From NCBI RefSeq assembly GCF_900963305.1, contig NC_042521.1, positions 5,413,614 to 5,477,613 of the forward strand: a stretch of 64,000 nucleotides of DNA, given 5' to 3'. Made by a program: the position numbers and the translations under genes. Each line of letters opens with the position of its first letter. Position 1 is the stretch's first letter. This DNA is from Echeneis naucrates. Its lineage: Eukaryota > Chordata > Actinopteri > Carangiformes > Echeneidae. The notes under the pieces were generated by a model. That model was not told the origin of the DNA, ran no database searches, and saw nothing but the letters and a program-made list of their open reading frames with translations. Positions 1-21,740 of this stretch are shown here, in pieces.

Positions 1-905
1 CATCAATACAACAAATCCCACGAAGAGTAAACAAGGATGCAGACCAATCTGCAACTATTTTGTGATAGTTGCAGATTGTATTTGGTGATAAAGTAACTAT
101 TAAAGAAATGTTATAGAAAATATGTGACAGTTGTCTGCTGTTTTTTTTTTTTTTTGTTTTGTTTTATTGTAACATAAATACCTTTTGCAGAACTTACTAT
201 TTTCCTACATTCTTTTTTGGCCAAACAATCAATAGAGTAAATAACTAGCGGTTAACCTAATTCAGGCTGAAACATTAAACTGAGTAGTTGATGAGAAGCT
301 ATTCTTTGGTAATGGTAGTAGTGAAGTAATTTCTTAAAACTTAAAAAAAAAAAAAAATACATGTTAAAATTCCTACCAATATTTCTTTTTCATCAACAAT
401 TAAACTTTAAGGGTTTTTTTTTTGTTTGTTTTGTTTTAACCAGCCAAACAACAGGATCCAAATCCTTATGTCAGAAAATTGTGGTAAAAAAAGAGTAACA
501 AAGTCCAAGACGACGTCTGCAAAGGTTTTGTTTTTTATGATAAAATATTGACAAGCCCAACACATTTACTAACCTGGACTCCAAAACAAAATTGATAAAT
601 GTTGTTGGAAATGATCCATTATCAAGACAGCACAAAATCTACTGTTATCATCTTCCATCACTGTCACTATCTTGTGACAAGTTATGTCAGATATGTCAAC
701 ACATTTGTATTTAATGTGCCAAAACCAAAAGACTTTTGGTGTTGAATTCATTGATAATTCTTTGAACCACAGTGATGTGGGTAAGGTAAAGTGAAGCAGT
801 GAAGGTAGCCAAACATTTCACATTACAATACAAAAACATGTTTGCTTTCAGCATTTCTCTGCTATTAGGTCAAGTGATCAGATGCGTTTATTGACTTTGG
901 CACAA

Positions 906-936
<31 letters not shown>

Positions 937-1056
937 GCCTATATAAACAGACACACATCTGGAGTTGTGTTTGTTTATGGCACCGTTTTACTCACAAGCT
1001 CGATTCAAACATAAAACTGAAGCAAAGTGAGTTTGTTTGTTTTCTAACCCACTCAC
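1..1056 (-). other. intron 1 of the slc44a4-like gene
   Basis: AT-rich sequence with A and T runs (139-155, 343-357, 414-423) and an A-run followed by (CA)n at 904-938. No coding exon with family resemblance was found on either strand; the open frames are short and contain low-complexity sequence. It is read as intron 1 of the gene whose first exon ends at 1057. Confidence 0.45.
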
Positions 1057-1096
1057 CGTACTCGGAGTCCGGGTCGCTGTCCCGTCTTTTACCCAT
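1057..1096 (-). CDS. slc44a4: slc44a4-like choline transporter-like protein, coding exon 1 only (partial)
   Basis: Read on the minus strand, an ATG at 1096 opens 13 codons plus one base, MGKRRDSDPDSEY-G, and runs straight into a good donor (GTGAGT at 1056-1051). Human SLC44A4 (CTL4, a multi-pass plasma-membrane choline/thiamine-pyrophosphate transporter) begins with the similar MGGKQRDEDDEAYG, and from memory it lies beside EHMT2 in the same orientation. The short acidic, charged N-terminus, the length of the exon and the phase-1 junction before a KP-rich second exon all fit. The next exon is not in 1-1056, so intron 1 exceeds 1 kb and the remaining gene lies outside the window. The exon is far too short for homology alone; the call rests on peptide resemblance plus synteny. 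Another gene with an MGK-acidic start is possible. Confidence 0.6.
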
Positions 1097-1290
1097 TGTC
1101 CGCCTTCACCTGCACCTTTTCCTCCTCCTCTCCTCTTTTTCTTCACCCGACAGTGGATTTAAGAAACAAAAACACCTCCAGCAAGCGAAATCGCATTTAA
1201 AACGAGCTCCGCTGCCTCCGACTCAACCTGGTAACTAAGTGAGCAAATCTTTTTTTTTCCCCCCCCTTCCTCGCGGAGGTAACTAGGCAG

Positions 1291-1298
1291 TGACGTCA
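1291..1298. promoter_or_regulatory. perfect CRE (TGACGTCA) upstream of the slc44a4-like first exon
   Basis: The palindrome TGACGTCA, the consensus CREB/ATF site, lies about 195 bp upstream of the putative slc44a4 start (1096) in a locally GC-rich stretch (1250-1360). Its position suits a core promoter for the minus-strand gene. Function is inferred from the motif only. Confidence 0.45.
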
Positions 1299-1299
1299 C

Positions 1300-2490
1300 G
1301 AGCGCACCTGCGGATGAGTACCTGAGCTACAACAAAGATCGTCCACCGGAGAGAGGGCTCACTCTTCATTTATATTTATGAACGACGTTAATGGAGAAAG
1401 GAGCCATATGTTTTATTGTATTCAGCTAAAAAGATTAAAATAAAATTTTAAATTTGCTAAATTATTGCATTCAAAATTCTTCGGTGGAGGATAGTGCCAG
1501 GAAAACGTATTTAAAATCGTTCAAAAAGTAAAACAGTAAGTTGAACATGAACACTAAAACGGTTGCTGCATTCGTCCATCATGACTGAATCTCAACATGC
1601 TCCCAATGGAAGTGATAAGGGAAACATGCAAAAACGTAGAAATACATCGAGCCAGAAACAATTTCAAAGGTAGAAAATCCACCTTTCATTTCCAATTCCC
1701 CTGTGGATCGTTTAAAAGTCATCATGTCTTTAAGCCATTTGAAGTGCAGAAATCTCGCAGAGTGAGATCTGCCCCATCTCTCCTCTGGCTTTCTATTTTG
1801 CCCCGTAAATGCCCCTTAGTGATCATAGATTCATTATACATTTTTATATTGGCCCAAAGGTTGGCAATCTGTGTGTGGTGGCGTATGTTATCAAAGCTTA
1901 TTGCTACCATTTTTTTAAAGGAATGAGGAAACATCAGTCACACAATGTTGTGAATAACAAGCAAATACAATACAATACAAAAGCCCAAAGATCAACTCAT
2001 GAGCTAATTTATTACACTAGATGTGACAAAGAAGACATGTATTTGTATAAAAATAAAGAACATAAGGCTGACACAAAATATCTAAAAACAAATCTGGCCC
2101 TCAGTTCAGGATTGAATCCAGCATGGGCAGCAGTTTGACCCATGACTGTACTGTGCCAAAAAGCATTGTTTTGATTGGCACCACATAATATATATGAATA
2201 TGTATGACCTTTATGATGGCCGATTTCATATACACAAACTTCATGTATCAAGGCAAAGGTTCAGAGCAAGGTACAGTAAAAGTACTGTATGTACAGAATC
2301 ACAACACATCCTGATTTCTTCTAACATAAGAATGTTTAGGTCCGTGTTGCCGAAAACAAACAAACAGAAAGACAACAAAATCACAAGTAGAAAAACAGCA
2401 CCATACATGAAACATAAAAACTCTCAAAGTGTTATGATGTGCATATGGAAAACTGAAGAGGTGAATCCAAAGGCCTCATGGATAAGTGTT
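1300..2490 (-). other. ehmt2 3' UTR (about 2008-2490) and short ehmt2/slc44a4 spacer
   Basis: After the ehmt2 stop codon (2491-2493) the minus strand stays non-coding. An AATAAA polyadenylation signal on the minus strand (TTTATT on +) is at 2008-2013, giving a 3' UTR of roughly 480 bases. The remaining 0.7 kb up to the slc44a4-like promoter shows no gene. The open frames here on both strands overlap each other and resemble nothing known to me. Confidence 0.4.
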
Positions 2491-13489
<10,999 letters not shown>

Positions 13490-14870
13490 GTTTCTCAACG
13501 AGCGTCAGTTTAAATAACGTCCCACGTCACACGCCAAGCCCCGCCCCCAGCGGCGTCAGTTGGCGGCTCAGCTCGCTGATCTGGAGTCAGTCTGCATCCT
13601 CCGGCTCCAGCACGGGCCCCGGGGAGAGGCCGCCCACGGAAACCGATTCAAAGTCAGCTTAGCCGCGGCGGTGTTCCGGGTGGTTTTGTCTTTTATTGTC
13701 ACGGGATGCGCTTCCTCAAAAAAAAAAAAAAAAAAAAAAAGAGGCCAAAAAGTAAACAGACATCGAGGTGGAAGCGGGCAACAGCAGGGATGAGAAAGCC
13801 CTGCCGGCCGTCTAACGCCACCTCAGTTCACATTTATAACACTGACACAAAGCCCTCATTTGGTTTTTATTTTATTTTTAAGTAAGCCCCGAAAACGCCC
13901 AACAACAACGAAGAGGGTGAGTAACAAAGTTCAACCGGAGCTTTTGTTGTTGTTTATGTCAATGCTTACCAACAAGCTAACTAGTAGCTAACATTAGCTA
14001 ACGATCAGACAAGTGGGTTAGCTAGGCCACAACACAAAACACAAAACAGCCGTGTCGTGACCGATTTAATCTGTTATGAGAATCACTGCAGTCGACCGAA
14101 CAGTCCCGTGTTTATTACAGACTCGTTCCCCTTGAATCAGAGGCATTGTTTGTCTTTCTCCTCAGCCTCTCTCACGCAGGCACGTTAGCTAACTTTTCAG
14201 CGTCTATTCATTCAAAAGCGTCGATACAGCCGCGCGAGATAAACGCCGCGATGCACGAGGATTTTTATTAATCATGTGACTGGTGTCACTTTTGGTCAGA
14301 AATATAGTGGCACTTTGTCTCTCTTTCTACTGAACTGCGTGAACCCAGCATTCAACACTGCACATGTCAGGCCATGCCAGAAATGTCCACGGTTTCATCT
14401 TTAGATTACTTCAAATGTGTGATCAGCAGTGCAAACCCAAATATCAGTTTCCTCACATTTGAGAAAGCTAAGCAATTGACTAATACATGTTTCTGAATAG
14501 TTTGCATGTAAGTTGGCAAGTTTTGCACATTTGAACTTCAAACTGTTGTTTCAAATTATGACATTTACCTTATACAGGTGATTTCTGCTCCTGAAACTTT
14601 TTTCCCAGACAGCTACTAAATAAGAGTGGACATTGGGGTTGCCAATAACTCTATCTGACCCTGTTACCCAAATGCATCTGTTCCATCTTGAGTAGCATGA
14701 ATGAGGTTTCAAATGGCTGGAAGAATGAAGTTGGCCCTTGTTTATTTGTAGCAGCCATTTTGTCTCTGTTTTGATCATCTAAAGATTACCTTATGGAGTT
14801 CTTTGTAGTCATGTCTTGAACCTTGGAAGTTGTAGACAATAACACAAATTTTGATCTCTGACCAGGCAAG
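13490..14870 (+). promoter_or_regulatory. ehmt2/zbtb12 divergent promoter, zbtb12 non-coding exon 1 and intron 1
   Basis: The ehmt2 start (13489, minus) and zbtb12 diverge from one GC-rich region. It contains a GC box CCCCGCCCCC (13539-13548) and a CACGTCAC site (13523-13530). A good donor, AGAGG|GTGAGT with GT at 13917-13918, marks the likely end of a non-coding zbtb12 exon 1, and an acceptor at 14864-14865 lies five bases before the ATG-bearing exon. A 23-base A run (13718-13740) lies in the putative 5' exon. The intron (13917-14865) holds nothing I recognise. Transcription start sites cannot be placed from sequence. Confidence 0.6.
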
Positions 14871-16954
14871 ATGGAGATGCTGTGTTTCCGCTTACCGGGT
14901 CACGGGGACATAACCCTGAAGCACATGAATTCTCTGAGGTCCCGCCAGCATTTCTGTGACATCACCATTGTTGCCAGCAACAACCAGACATTCAGGGGAC
15001 ATAAAGTGGTCCTTGCTGCCTGCTCGCCATTCCTGAGAGACCAGTTCCTCCTGAACCCATCCACAAGACTTCATGTAGGATAATGTCAACCACACACAAT
15101 CAAATCTGTCATTGCATCTCTCTTCAACACTCTAATGTTAGGGCTTTTTTCATATTTCTGTTTTTGTGAAGGTCTCAATGCTTTATAGCTCTACGGTGGT
15201 ATGTGACCTGCTCCAGTCTTGTTACACTGGTGTGCTGCAGTTTAACCCAGGGGAAATTGTCAATTACCTAACTGCTGCAAGCTACCTGCAGATGGAGCAT
15301 ATTGTAGAGCGTTGCCGTGGAGCTCTGACCAAGTATGTCCAGCTAAAGAGCCCCAGTCTGCCAAAGGTGAGTAACCCAAAGGAATCACTTTTAAAGGTTC
15401 AAGTCTTTTTTTTCCAACTTGTACATTAAGTTAAGTTTTTGTCCCATCTCATCCCTCTTTTGTACATTTTGTATACACACGTTTTCAGCACCTTAGCCTT
15501 CAGAGATGCAGCTCAGTGTTTGTCTTTCCTTCCCTTCTCTTCCTCTAGACGACTGTGGGGGAGAGTCAGTCTCAACCAGTGATCGTCACTGGCAGCGTTC
15601 ATTCTGTTGCATCTCCTCCCACCAGCCGGCCCTCACCTGTGGATCCACACAGTCCTGTAGTCCAACCAGTGGAACAGAACGATGGTGATACCCCTGCTCA
15701 GGGCAGCAGTCAACAACATGATGACAGTCCCATGCAGAATGACCCATGTATTAAGGTTTGTGTGTGTGAAAGAAAAACAAGAGGCCAGGGTATATCAGTT
15801 GCATCCCAGGATACTTGACTCAGTCCTGAACTCTGTTACAGGTTAACGCATCAGATGAGGAGGAAGAAACCAGAAATGAGGACTACAATGTGTTCAGAGT
15901 GTACGTCTCTGAAGAGGAACAGAGGAACAGAGACCAGGAAGAGGAGGCAGGAATCCCCTCTGATGGACCTCCAGATGCTTGTTATCCAGAGACCGAAGGT
16001 CTGGTGATCGGAGGAGAAGGCAGTGAATATGACTTAAATCAAACGGAAGATCTCAGTAATGGGGGCCTTTCGGTCACAGGGCTCCGTGCATTCAGAAGCA
16101 GGATGTCTGACCATAAAATTGGCCGGGGAAGAGGGAGGGGCAGGGGGAGGGGGTTCAAAAGGAAACGTTGGGTATCATCTCAGGAGAAAAGACCTACTGC
16201 CGTTGCTCACCACCAGGATTTGTGGTACCTTGCGGCCGGATTGGGTCCGGGTATTGGGTTGGACTACAGCCAAGAAGGATTAAAGACAGGAAATTACATT
16301 TCAGTTGAACTCCCAGGTTTAGACTTCAGCATGGGTGATGTTCAAGGAGAAAAAGGTTCACCAAGGGCAGCCAATGGTTTGAACCAGTTTTCCCTGGAGG
16401 AGTCTAACTGTGGTGCTGGTGAGGGGGGTTCAGGGATGACAACCGTTGCTACAAATGAGGGAGGGGATGAGTCCGTCGCAGTAGTGGGGTCCACTTCAAG
16501 TGTAGCTGGGCCTGTAATCTGTGAGCACTGTGGCATGACTTTCCCCTCAGCCCACTCTCTAGCTGTCCACTCACGTTCCACACACCTGCTCTACGCCTGC
16601 CCCTGCTGCGGCAAACACTTCCATCACTCTGCTAACCTCACCCGACACATGGCCGTGCACCGGGGCGCTGGCAAAACACACCAGTGCCCCCTGTGCTATA
16701 AGACTTTCACTCAAAAATCCACACTGATAGATCACATGAACCTCCACAGTGGCGAACGCCCACACCGCTGCGCCTATTGCCACGCACGCTTTGCCCACAA
16801 ACCTGCCTTACGACGGCACCTAAAGGAACAACACGGAAAGACCACAGGGCAAAACTCCCTACATGAGCAAGAGGAGATTGAAAGAGCAAGAGGAGCTGCT
16901 GGAAGAATAAGAGAGGAAGAACAAGAATGTCTTGTTACTGAACAAATGTCATAA
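14871..16954 (+). CDS. zbtb12: zinc finger and BTB domain protein 12
   Basis: A BTB/POZ plus C2H2 zinc-finger transcription factor of the nucleus. Coding exons: 14871-15074, 15172-15366, 15549-15755, 15842-16954 (1719 nt, 572 aa), all phase 0. The first two exons encode the BTB domain (RFCDVTIVA-type [42 protein letters not shown]), nearly identical in wording to human ZBTB12. The long last exon has an acidic stretch, a Gly-Arg tract (about 297-311) followed by KRKR, and four C2H2 fingers at about 429-532 (CEHC, CPCC, CPLC, CAYC), as in ZBTB12. An AATAAA at 17110-17115 ends a 3' UTR of about 160 bases. In human the gene sits between C2 and CFB and runs parallel to EHMT2; here it is divergent from ehmt2, so the locus has been flipped or C2 lost with rearrangement. 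Targets cannot be judged from sequence. Confidence 0.93.
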
Positions 16955-18166
16955 GCCAAAGTCTGAAGGACAGACCAGTGCCTAAATCTAGTAGGCTCAG
17001 CATTGTCCCTAAGTTAAATATTCATGGAAACTATTGTCTGTGGGGACGCATGTGGATGTTGAACAAGTTTTTGAAACTATCGGGCCATTTTAAAACTGGG
17101 GACTGTGAAAATAAAAGCCCTGTCACTTTAAATGTTTTTAAAAACTTGCATTAGAAAAACAAGATGAATTGATGTCTGTGGTTGGAAAAAAAAATATATA
17201 AACCCATTATCCATTTCCATCAAACCAACCCTGTTCTTCACAGCAGACAGTTTGACTCACTATGATAAAGAAATGGATGTTGCTAATACTACTAACTGGT
17301 GTTTTCTGTAAATGTATTAATCTTGCCCACCGACATTAAGCCGGCGTCAACCATAACGCAACCATTAAACTTAACCAGCAAAATTTAATTTGGGCATCAT
17401 TCATTTTATCAGTTTCACCCATACCCAACTTTCCGTTCTTTCTGTGACATGTCAAAATATCTGCTGTTGAAAAAGGCCCTTTGAACTTCATGTCTGTTGG
17501 AATAGCCTGTTTAGTTTGAGTCATACTGTAATTTTAAACTCTAATATGTGTAGTACACACAGTATGATGCCTGATGACAGAGCAAAGAAAATATAATATA
17601 AATGAGTGTACATTAAAAAAAAAAGTTCTCTGCTCTTTTTTTGTGATGAACTCTCTTGGCATATTTATTGGAAATGAAGACGCGTTTCCTTTCAGAACTG
17701 ATGGAGAGAAGTGAACACAGATCTCTGCTGACTCAATGTGATGCAAGTCCGTACACTTACGCCACTCTGTGGTGAAAACAAAATACTGCACCCCAAAAAA
17801 CAGCAGCACAAACATATAGCGACTGAGTGCACAAAATAGAACAGTATTTCTCTCTTAATGGGGTGGAGGAATAAATGTTTGTTTGTGTACATTTCCACCT
17901 TTGATTGCTCGATAAATGAAAGAAGTCAGTCAGTGCTCCGCGTCACTTCTTAGATTCCTCCCTGTGCAGGAAGGCAGCAGTGCTCCTCCAGCTTGCTCCA
18001 GTGAGTTAAAAAACATTGGTGTATGTGTGAATAAGGGCCACGCCAACAGACACCTGTCGGTGGTCGGTGAGCCGCAAGTCCGGACAGCAGGGACCTGGAA
18101 CCGTCCCAACAACCTCTTCTTCCTGGAGGGTGAGAGGCGTTAACAGGACTGCTGTCTTTTTTGACC

Positions 18167-18245
18167 TCACTCTGACGTCAGAGTGATGTTATTTTTCAGA
18201 GTCGCGAGCGATTGGTTGAAAACATTGGCCCTCGCACCTGATTGG
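18167..18245. promoter_or_regulatory. orphan CRE palindrome plus three CCAAT boxes
   Basis: A perfect 20-bp palindrome (18167-18186) is centred on TGACGTCA (18173-18180). Within the next 65 bp come three inverted CCAAT boxes (ATTGG at 18211-18215, 18224-18228 and 18241-18245). CREB/ATF and NF-Y sites in this density are typical of proximal promoters, but both neighbouring genes end here, so no known transcript explains it. I do not see the RFX X1 half that an MHC class II S-X-Y module would need. Confidence 0.45.
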
Positions 18246-18359
18246 TTAAGGATATTCCCAGACAGCAGAGAATATTCAGCCCAGATCTGCCAGTGTTCAA
18301 TCTTTGTTTTCTTTTTTTGTTCACACAGCACATAGATCATCGAAAACTCTGGCATTACT

Positions 18360-18479
18360 TTTTTTGTCTGCATTTGTCCTCATAGTTTAAAACCACAGGC
18401 TGTCCAACATTATGTGGAAAAAAGCTAAATATTTTATTATTTCCGTTATTTATTTTTTGTCTGCATTTGTCCTCATAGT
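18360..18479. repeat. 27-bp direct repeat, 93 bp apart
   Basis: The same 27 bases, a T run followed by GTCTGCATTTGTCCTCATAG and T, occur at 18360-18386 and 18453-18479. The sequences on either side diverge, so this looks like a short segmental copy rather than a longer tandem duplication. It lies just beyond the nelfe 3' end. Confidence 0.7.
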
Positions 18480-18713
18480 AGTCAGTTTCAAAGTAATGGA
18501 ACTCTGAGCCAACATAACAATTTATGGATACTATTTATTCGGCTCCGCAGTACAGTATCGCTCGTTACATGAACACAATTGCCACAGACGTGAAATAAAA
18601 GACCAGAGGATTTGTACTTGTCCTGCTACACAGACACCTTAAGCAGCTGGGTAACAGTTCACAAAAACAAAAACATGAAAAGCTTTATATCAAAATACAA
18701 ATAACCTTATCCA

Positions 18714-21700
18714 TCAGAGGAAATCTTCAGTGTAAACAACTTGGTTCCTCTTGTCTCTGTAGGAGCCTTTAGTGCTGTTCTGCACAGCTGTAGAAGAGAG
18801 ACAGCGGTGAAGGTTAACCCATGCTGTGCATACACAGACAGAATCTGATCAGTGTCTAAACAAACAATAACTGTGATGTGTTTACCCAGTGAAGCCCACA
18901 CTGATTTCCCAGTGGCAGCATCCAGCATGGGCTGTTTCCTGGCGATGCTGACTTTGATGTGAACGTCTCCCACCGTGCTTCCATTCAACTGCAAAACGAA
19001 AAAAAAAAAAGGTCTTTATGCAGCCTGCAGGATCAGGAATTCCCCCAAACTACAATAAGGTGTCTCGTAAAATGGCTAGGTTTCAGTATTACTGATTTAA
19101 AATAAGAGTGCAATTTTATTCAAGAGAGAAACACAAATAAGGTCAAAGAACTGAACACTGATATTTAGGGATCTCTGACAAATAAAATGGAAACTGTACA
19201 AATGTCCTGTACTCTTTAGGAAACGTCTTACATATTTTAAAATATATACTAAATGAGCTTATACCCAAACACTCAAAGCTGTGACACTCATATTTAGCCT
19301 TTCTTCTATAATTATTGTTTCATGGTTTGATAGCAGGCTGACCGGGAATTTATTTGCTCAATTAATTTATTTTCGTTTTTAAAAAACCTTGTAAATTTGT
19401 GTTATATTTGTTATAATGCCAACCTCAGCTACAGCCTGGTCTGCAGACTCCATCTTCTCAAACGTTATAAATGCACAACTAGAAAGAGAAAGAAAAAAAA
19501 GCAGAGGCAGGAGAGAGCACTGTTATGTAATTACACTGTTTAATGTTTTATCGTTATATAGTCAATCAAAATAGCAGAAAAATGAAAAATATGTGCACAC
19601 AGGTTTCTTTTAATCGTGCCATACTTGCGTGGGTTGTCCATAGAGAGGTCGATGATGTTTCCATGTTGACAGAAGGCGGTGCGTAGGCTGTCCTCAACAA
19701 GCCCAGAGCCATATACATAGACTGTATTCCCCTTTCGCACCCCTCTTCGTTCTGGGTATGAGTCTGACCCTAAGGGGAAACAGAAAAAGAAAAAGAAGAG
19801 GAAATAATGTATGTGTTCCTTTATGCTTTTTGATAACCATCACACTAGACCCGCATTGTGATTTAATTCAGTGTGTAATTCTACTTTTTCTATCGAGACT
19901 TCCTCGAATAAATCTACAAATTTCCTTCTGTGATAAGAGAAAGTAATTACTCACGTCTAAACGGTCCATCTCTCTCCCGGTCCCGATCACGTTCTCGATC
20001 TCTTTCTCTACTCCGATCTCTCTCTCTCTCTCTGTCTCTGTCTCGGTCCCGGTCCCGGTCCCGGTCTCGGTCTCTGTCTCTATCTCTGTCTCTGTCTCTG
20101 CCTCGTTCTCTGTCACGCTCCCTGTCCCTGTCTCTTTCACGCTCCCTGTCTAGCTCTCGGTCACGTTCACGTTCACGGTCACGGTCTCTGTCCCGATCTC
20201 GCTCTCTGTCTCTGTCTATGTCGCGGCTGGATGACATGCTGCCCCCATCATCCTCGTCCCGGTATCGATCACTTGAACTGACAAAGCTGCAGAGACACAC
20301 AGTGAAATAATTCATGTTAATTTCACAGATGCTCACAAATCAATGCAATGCAGTGGTTCATGATTAGCTTTTAGATGTTACCTTTCGTACAAAGATTTTC
20401 TCTGGGCTCTCTTCCCAGACTAGAGGAAGCACAAATATGAGATTAGAATAACATATTCTTTGTTCAATTCGGATATGACATAGCGTGCTATGTTGTGTCA
20501 AGAAAGACACTTTAGAACTTAATAGTTCCACTGACATCTCGATCTTAAAATGTACACATCTTGGCATCTGTTTTTTGTTTGTTTTTTTTCAAATTCAGAT
20601 ACTTGTAAATATTGTGGCCATGCTATATAGTGTTAAATCACCACTTTACCTCAGGTTGTTCTTCATCTGTTGAGACACTCCTCTGGAATGGTAAGAAAGC
20701 AGGAACTGAGCCTTTCTCAGGGTCCTGTACCAGAGGAAAGCACGAATTAATTACAAACACTAGTTAGTACAGTTGTACCTTTTCCTCACTGGTTTGTGAT
20801 CACAATGTTATAGCTTTGTTGATATATAATCATTGTGTTTGCCAAGCAAATAGATTCCACAATAACACATTCATAATAACCACATGACCCTGTTATTCCA
20901 TAACCTGATCATATATCATTTGCCTACAAACACCAGATATAAATTACAGGCAATCCATGCAGTCTATTTCATTTCATCCTACCTTTAGTTTAATCTCCAG
21001 CATTCGAGATCGTTTAAAGCCAGAGTTCTTGTTTTCAGATTTTATCGCACTGATAGCGCCTGACTTGATAAGCATCTTTGCTTGCTCAGTTGCTGTTGCA
21101 GTGTCGACAACAGGCTGGTCCGACAAGGCTGTATTGAAGAAAAATGAAGGGTTAATAAACGTAAAAGACATTCTGTTACCTGTGTTAACATATACTGAGT
21201 TTTTTGATAGTGACCTAATTATATATAAATCAATTAAGCAATTTAAGACTCAGATTCCCATTCATGACTAGCTAAAACTAATGCAATTAACAGTGAACTG
21301 GGTGCATGCACTGGGATAATGAGAAAAAAACATTTCTGATGTGAATAAGAAAATGTTTAACTAAGTAAAGGCAAATGCTTAAGAACACAAATGAACTTAA
21401 ACGAGTCAAATGCACTTACTCCGTTTCAAACCACTCTGGTTTGTCTGGTTGGTTGAGCTCTGCTTTTTCAAAGCATGCAGAGCCTTTTTCTTTAAAGGAC
21501 AGTTAAAGGCAATGATTAAGACATGAAAGAAGTCCTCCAGATTTATTTCAGTGTTATTCTGAGATTACTTTCATTCATCACGCATCATTAACTCATCCTC
21601 TTCTTGAACTCATTGAATTTCCCGAAACATTTGTTTCAACCTTTTCTTTTTAAGAAGTAACTTACCTTTTTCTTTAGTTTAGCATATTTCTTTTGCAGGG

Positions 21701-21740
21701 CCTCCTCCTCTTCCGTCAGTGAACTCGGAAACACCACCAT
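18714..21740 (-). CDS. nelfe: negative elongation factor subunit E (RD protein)
   Basis: NELF-E is the RNA-binding subunit of the NELF complex that holds RNA polymerase II at promoter-proximal pauses. Coding exons, 5' to 3': 21740-21666, 21489-21420, 21128-20983, 20724-20650, 20419-20382, 20286-19955, 19769-19625, 19478-19424, 18988-18886, 18787-18714; 1113 nt, 370 aa (human 380), all phases consistent. Features: N-terminal helix LTEEEEALQKKYAKLKKK, conserved GAISAIKSENKNSGFKRSR, PFQRS, a run of Arg-Asp/Arg-Glu dipeptides (about 156-238) giving the RD name, then an RRM (about 260-331) with VYVYGS and CAFITFE, and the conserved ARKQPMLDAATGKSVW. The C-terminus stops at VVYTEDFL, several residues short of the human YKENLVDGF end. 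It diverges from skiv2l across about 620 bp, the same head-to-head pairing as in human. Confidence 0.97.
19975..20235 (-). repeat. RD-dipeptide coding minisatellite in nelfe exon 6
   Basis: A degenerate hexamer array (CGN-GAY/GAR on the minus strand, TCYCGG-like on +) encodes roughly 80 residues of alternating Arg with Asp or Glu. Read on the + strand the same array is an open frame of Ser-Arg and Ser-Leu dipeptides. The array is simple enough to slip, so its copy number is likely variable. Confidence 0.85.

Larger units (their letters stand above)
17116..18533. other. zbtb12-nelfe intergenic region with a promoter-like cluster and no recognised gene
   Basis: The two genes converge here. No exon chain with family resemblance was found; the open frames at 17916-18143 (+) and 17930-18112 (-) are the only notable ones and match nothing I know. 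The section 17925-18250 is GC-richer than its surroundings and carries CRE and CCAAT motifs, described separately. In mammals CFB occupies this interval; no complement factor B exon was seen. An AATAAA on the minus strand at 18534-18539 is the likely nelfe polyadenylation signal. Confidence 0.5.

Noticed and set aside
16342-16959. Minus-strand open frames opposite the zbtb12 zinc fingers
   Set aside because: They are antisense shadows of the last zbtb12 exon and resemble nothing.
17916-18143. Possible small gene with frame ending NNLFFLEGERR
   Set aside because: No start context, splice partner or family resemblance could be shown; kept only as part of the intergenic description.
18168-18247. 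MHC class II S-X-Y promoter module
   Set aside because: TGACGTCA and ATTGG resemble X2 and Y boxes, but there is no RFX X1 box before X2 and the X2-Y spacing of about 28-58 bp is too long.
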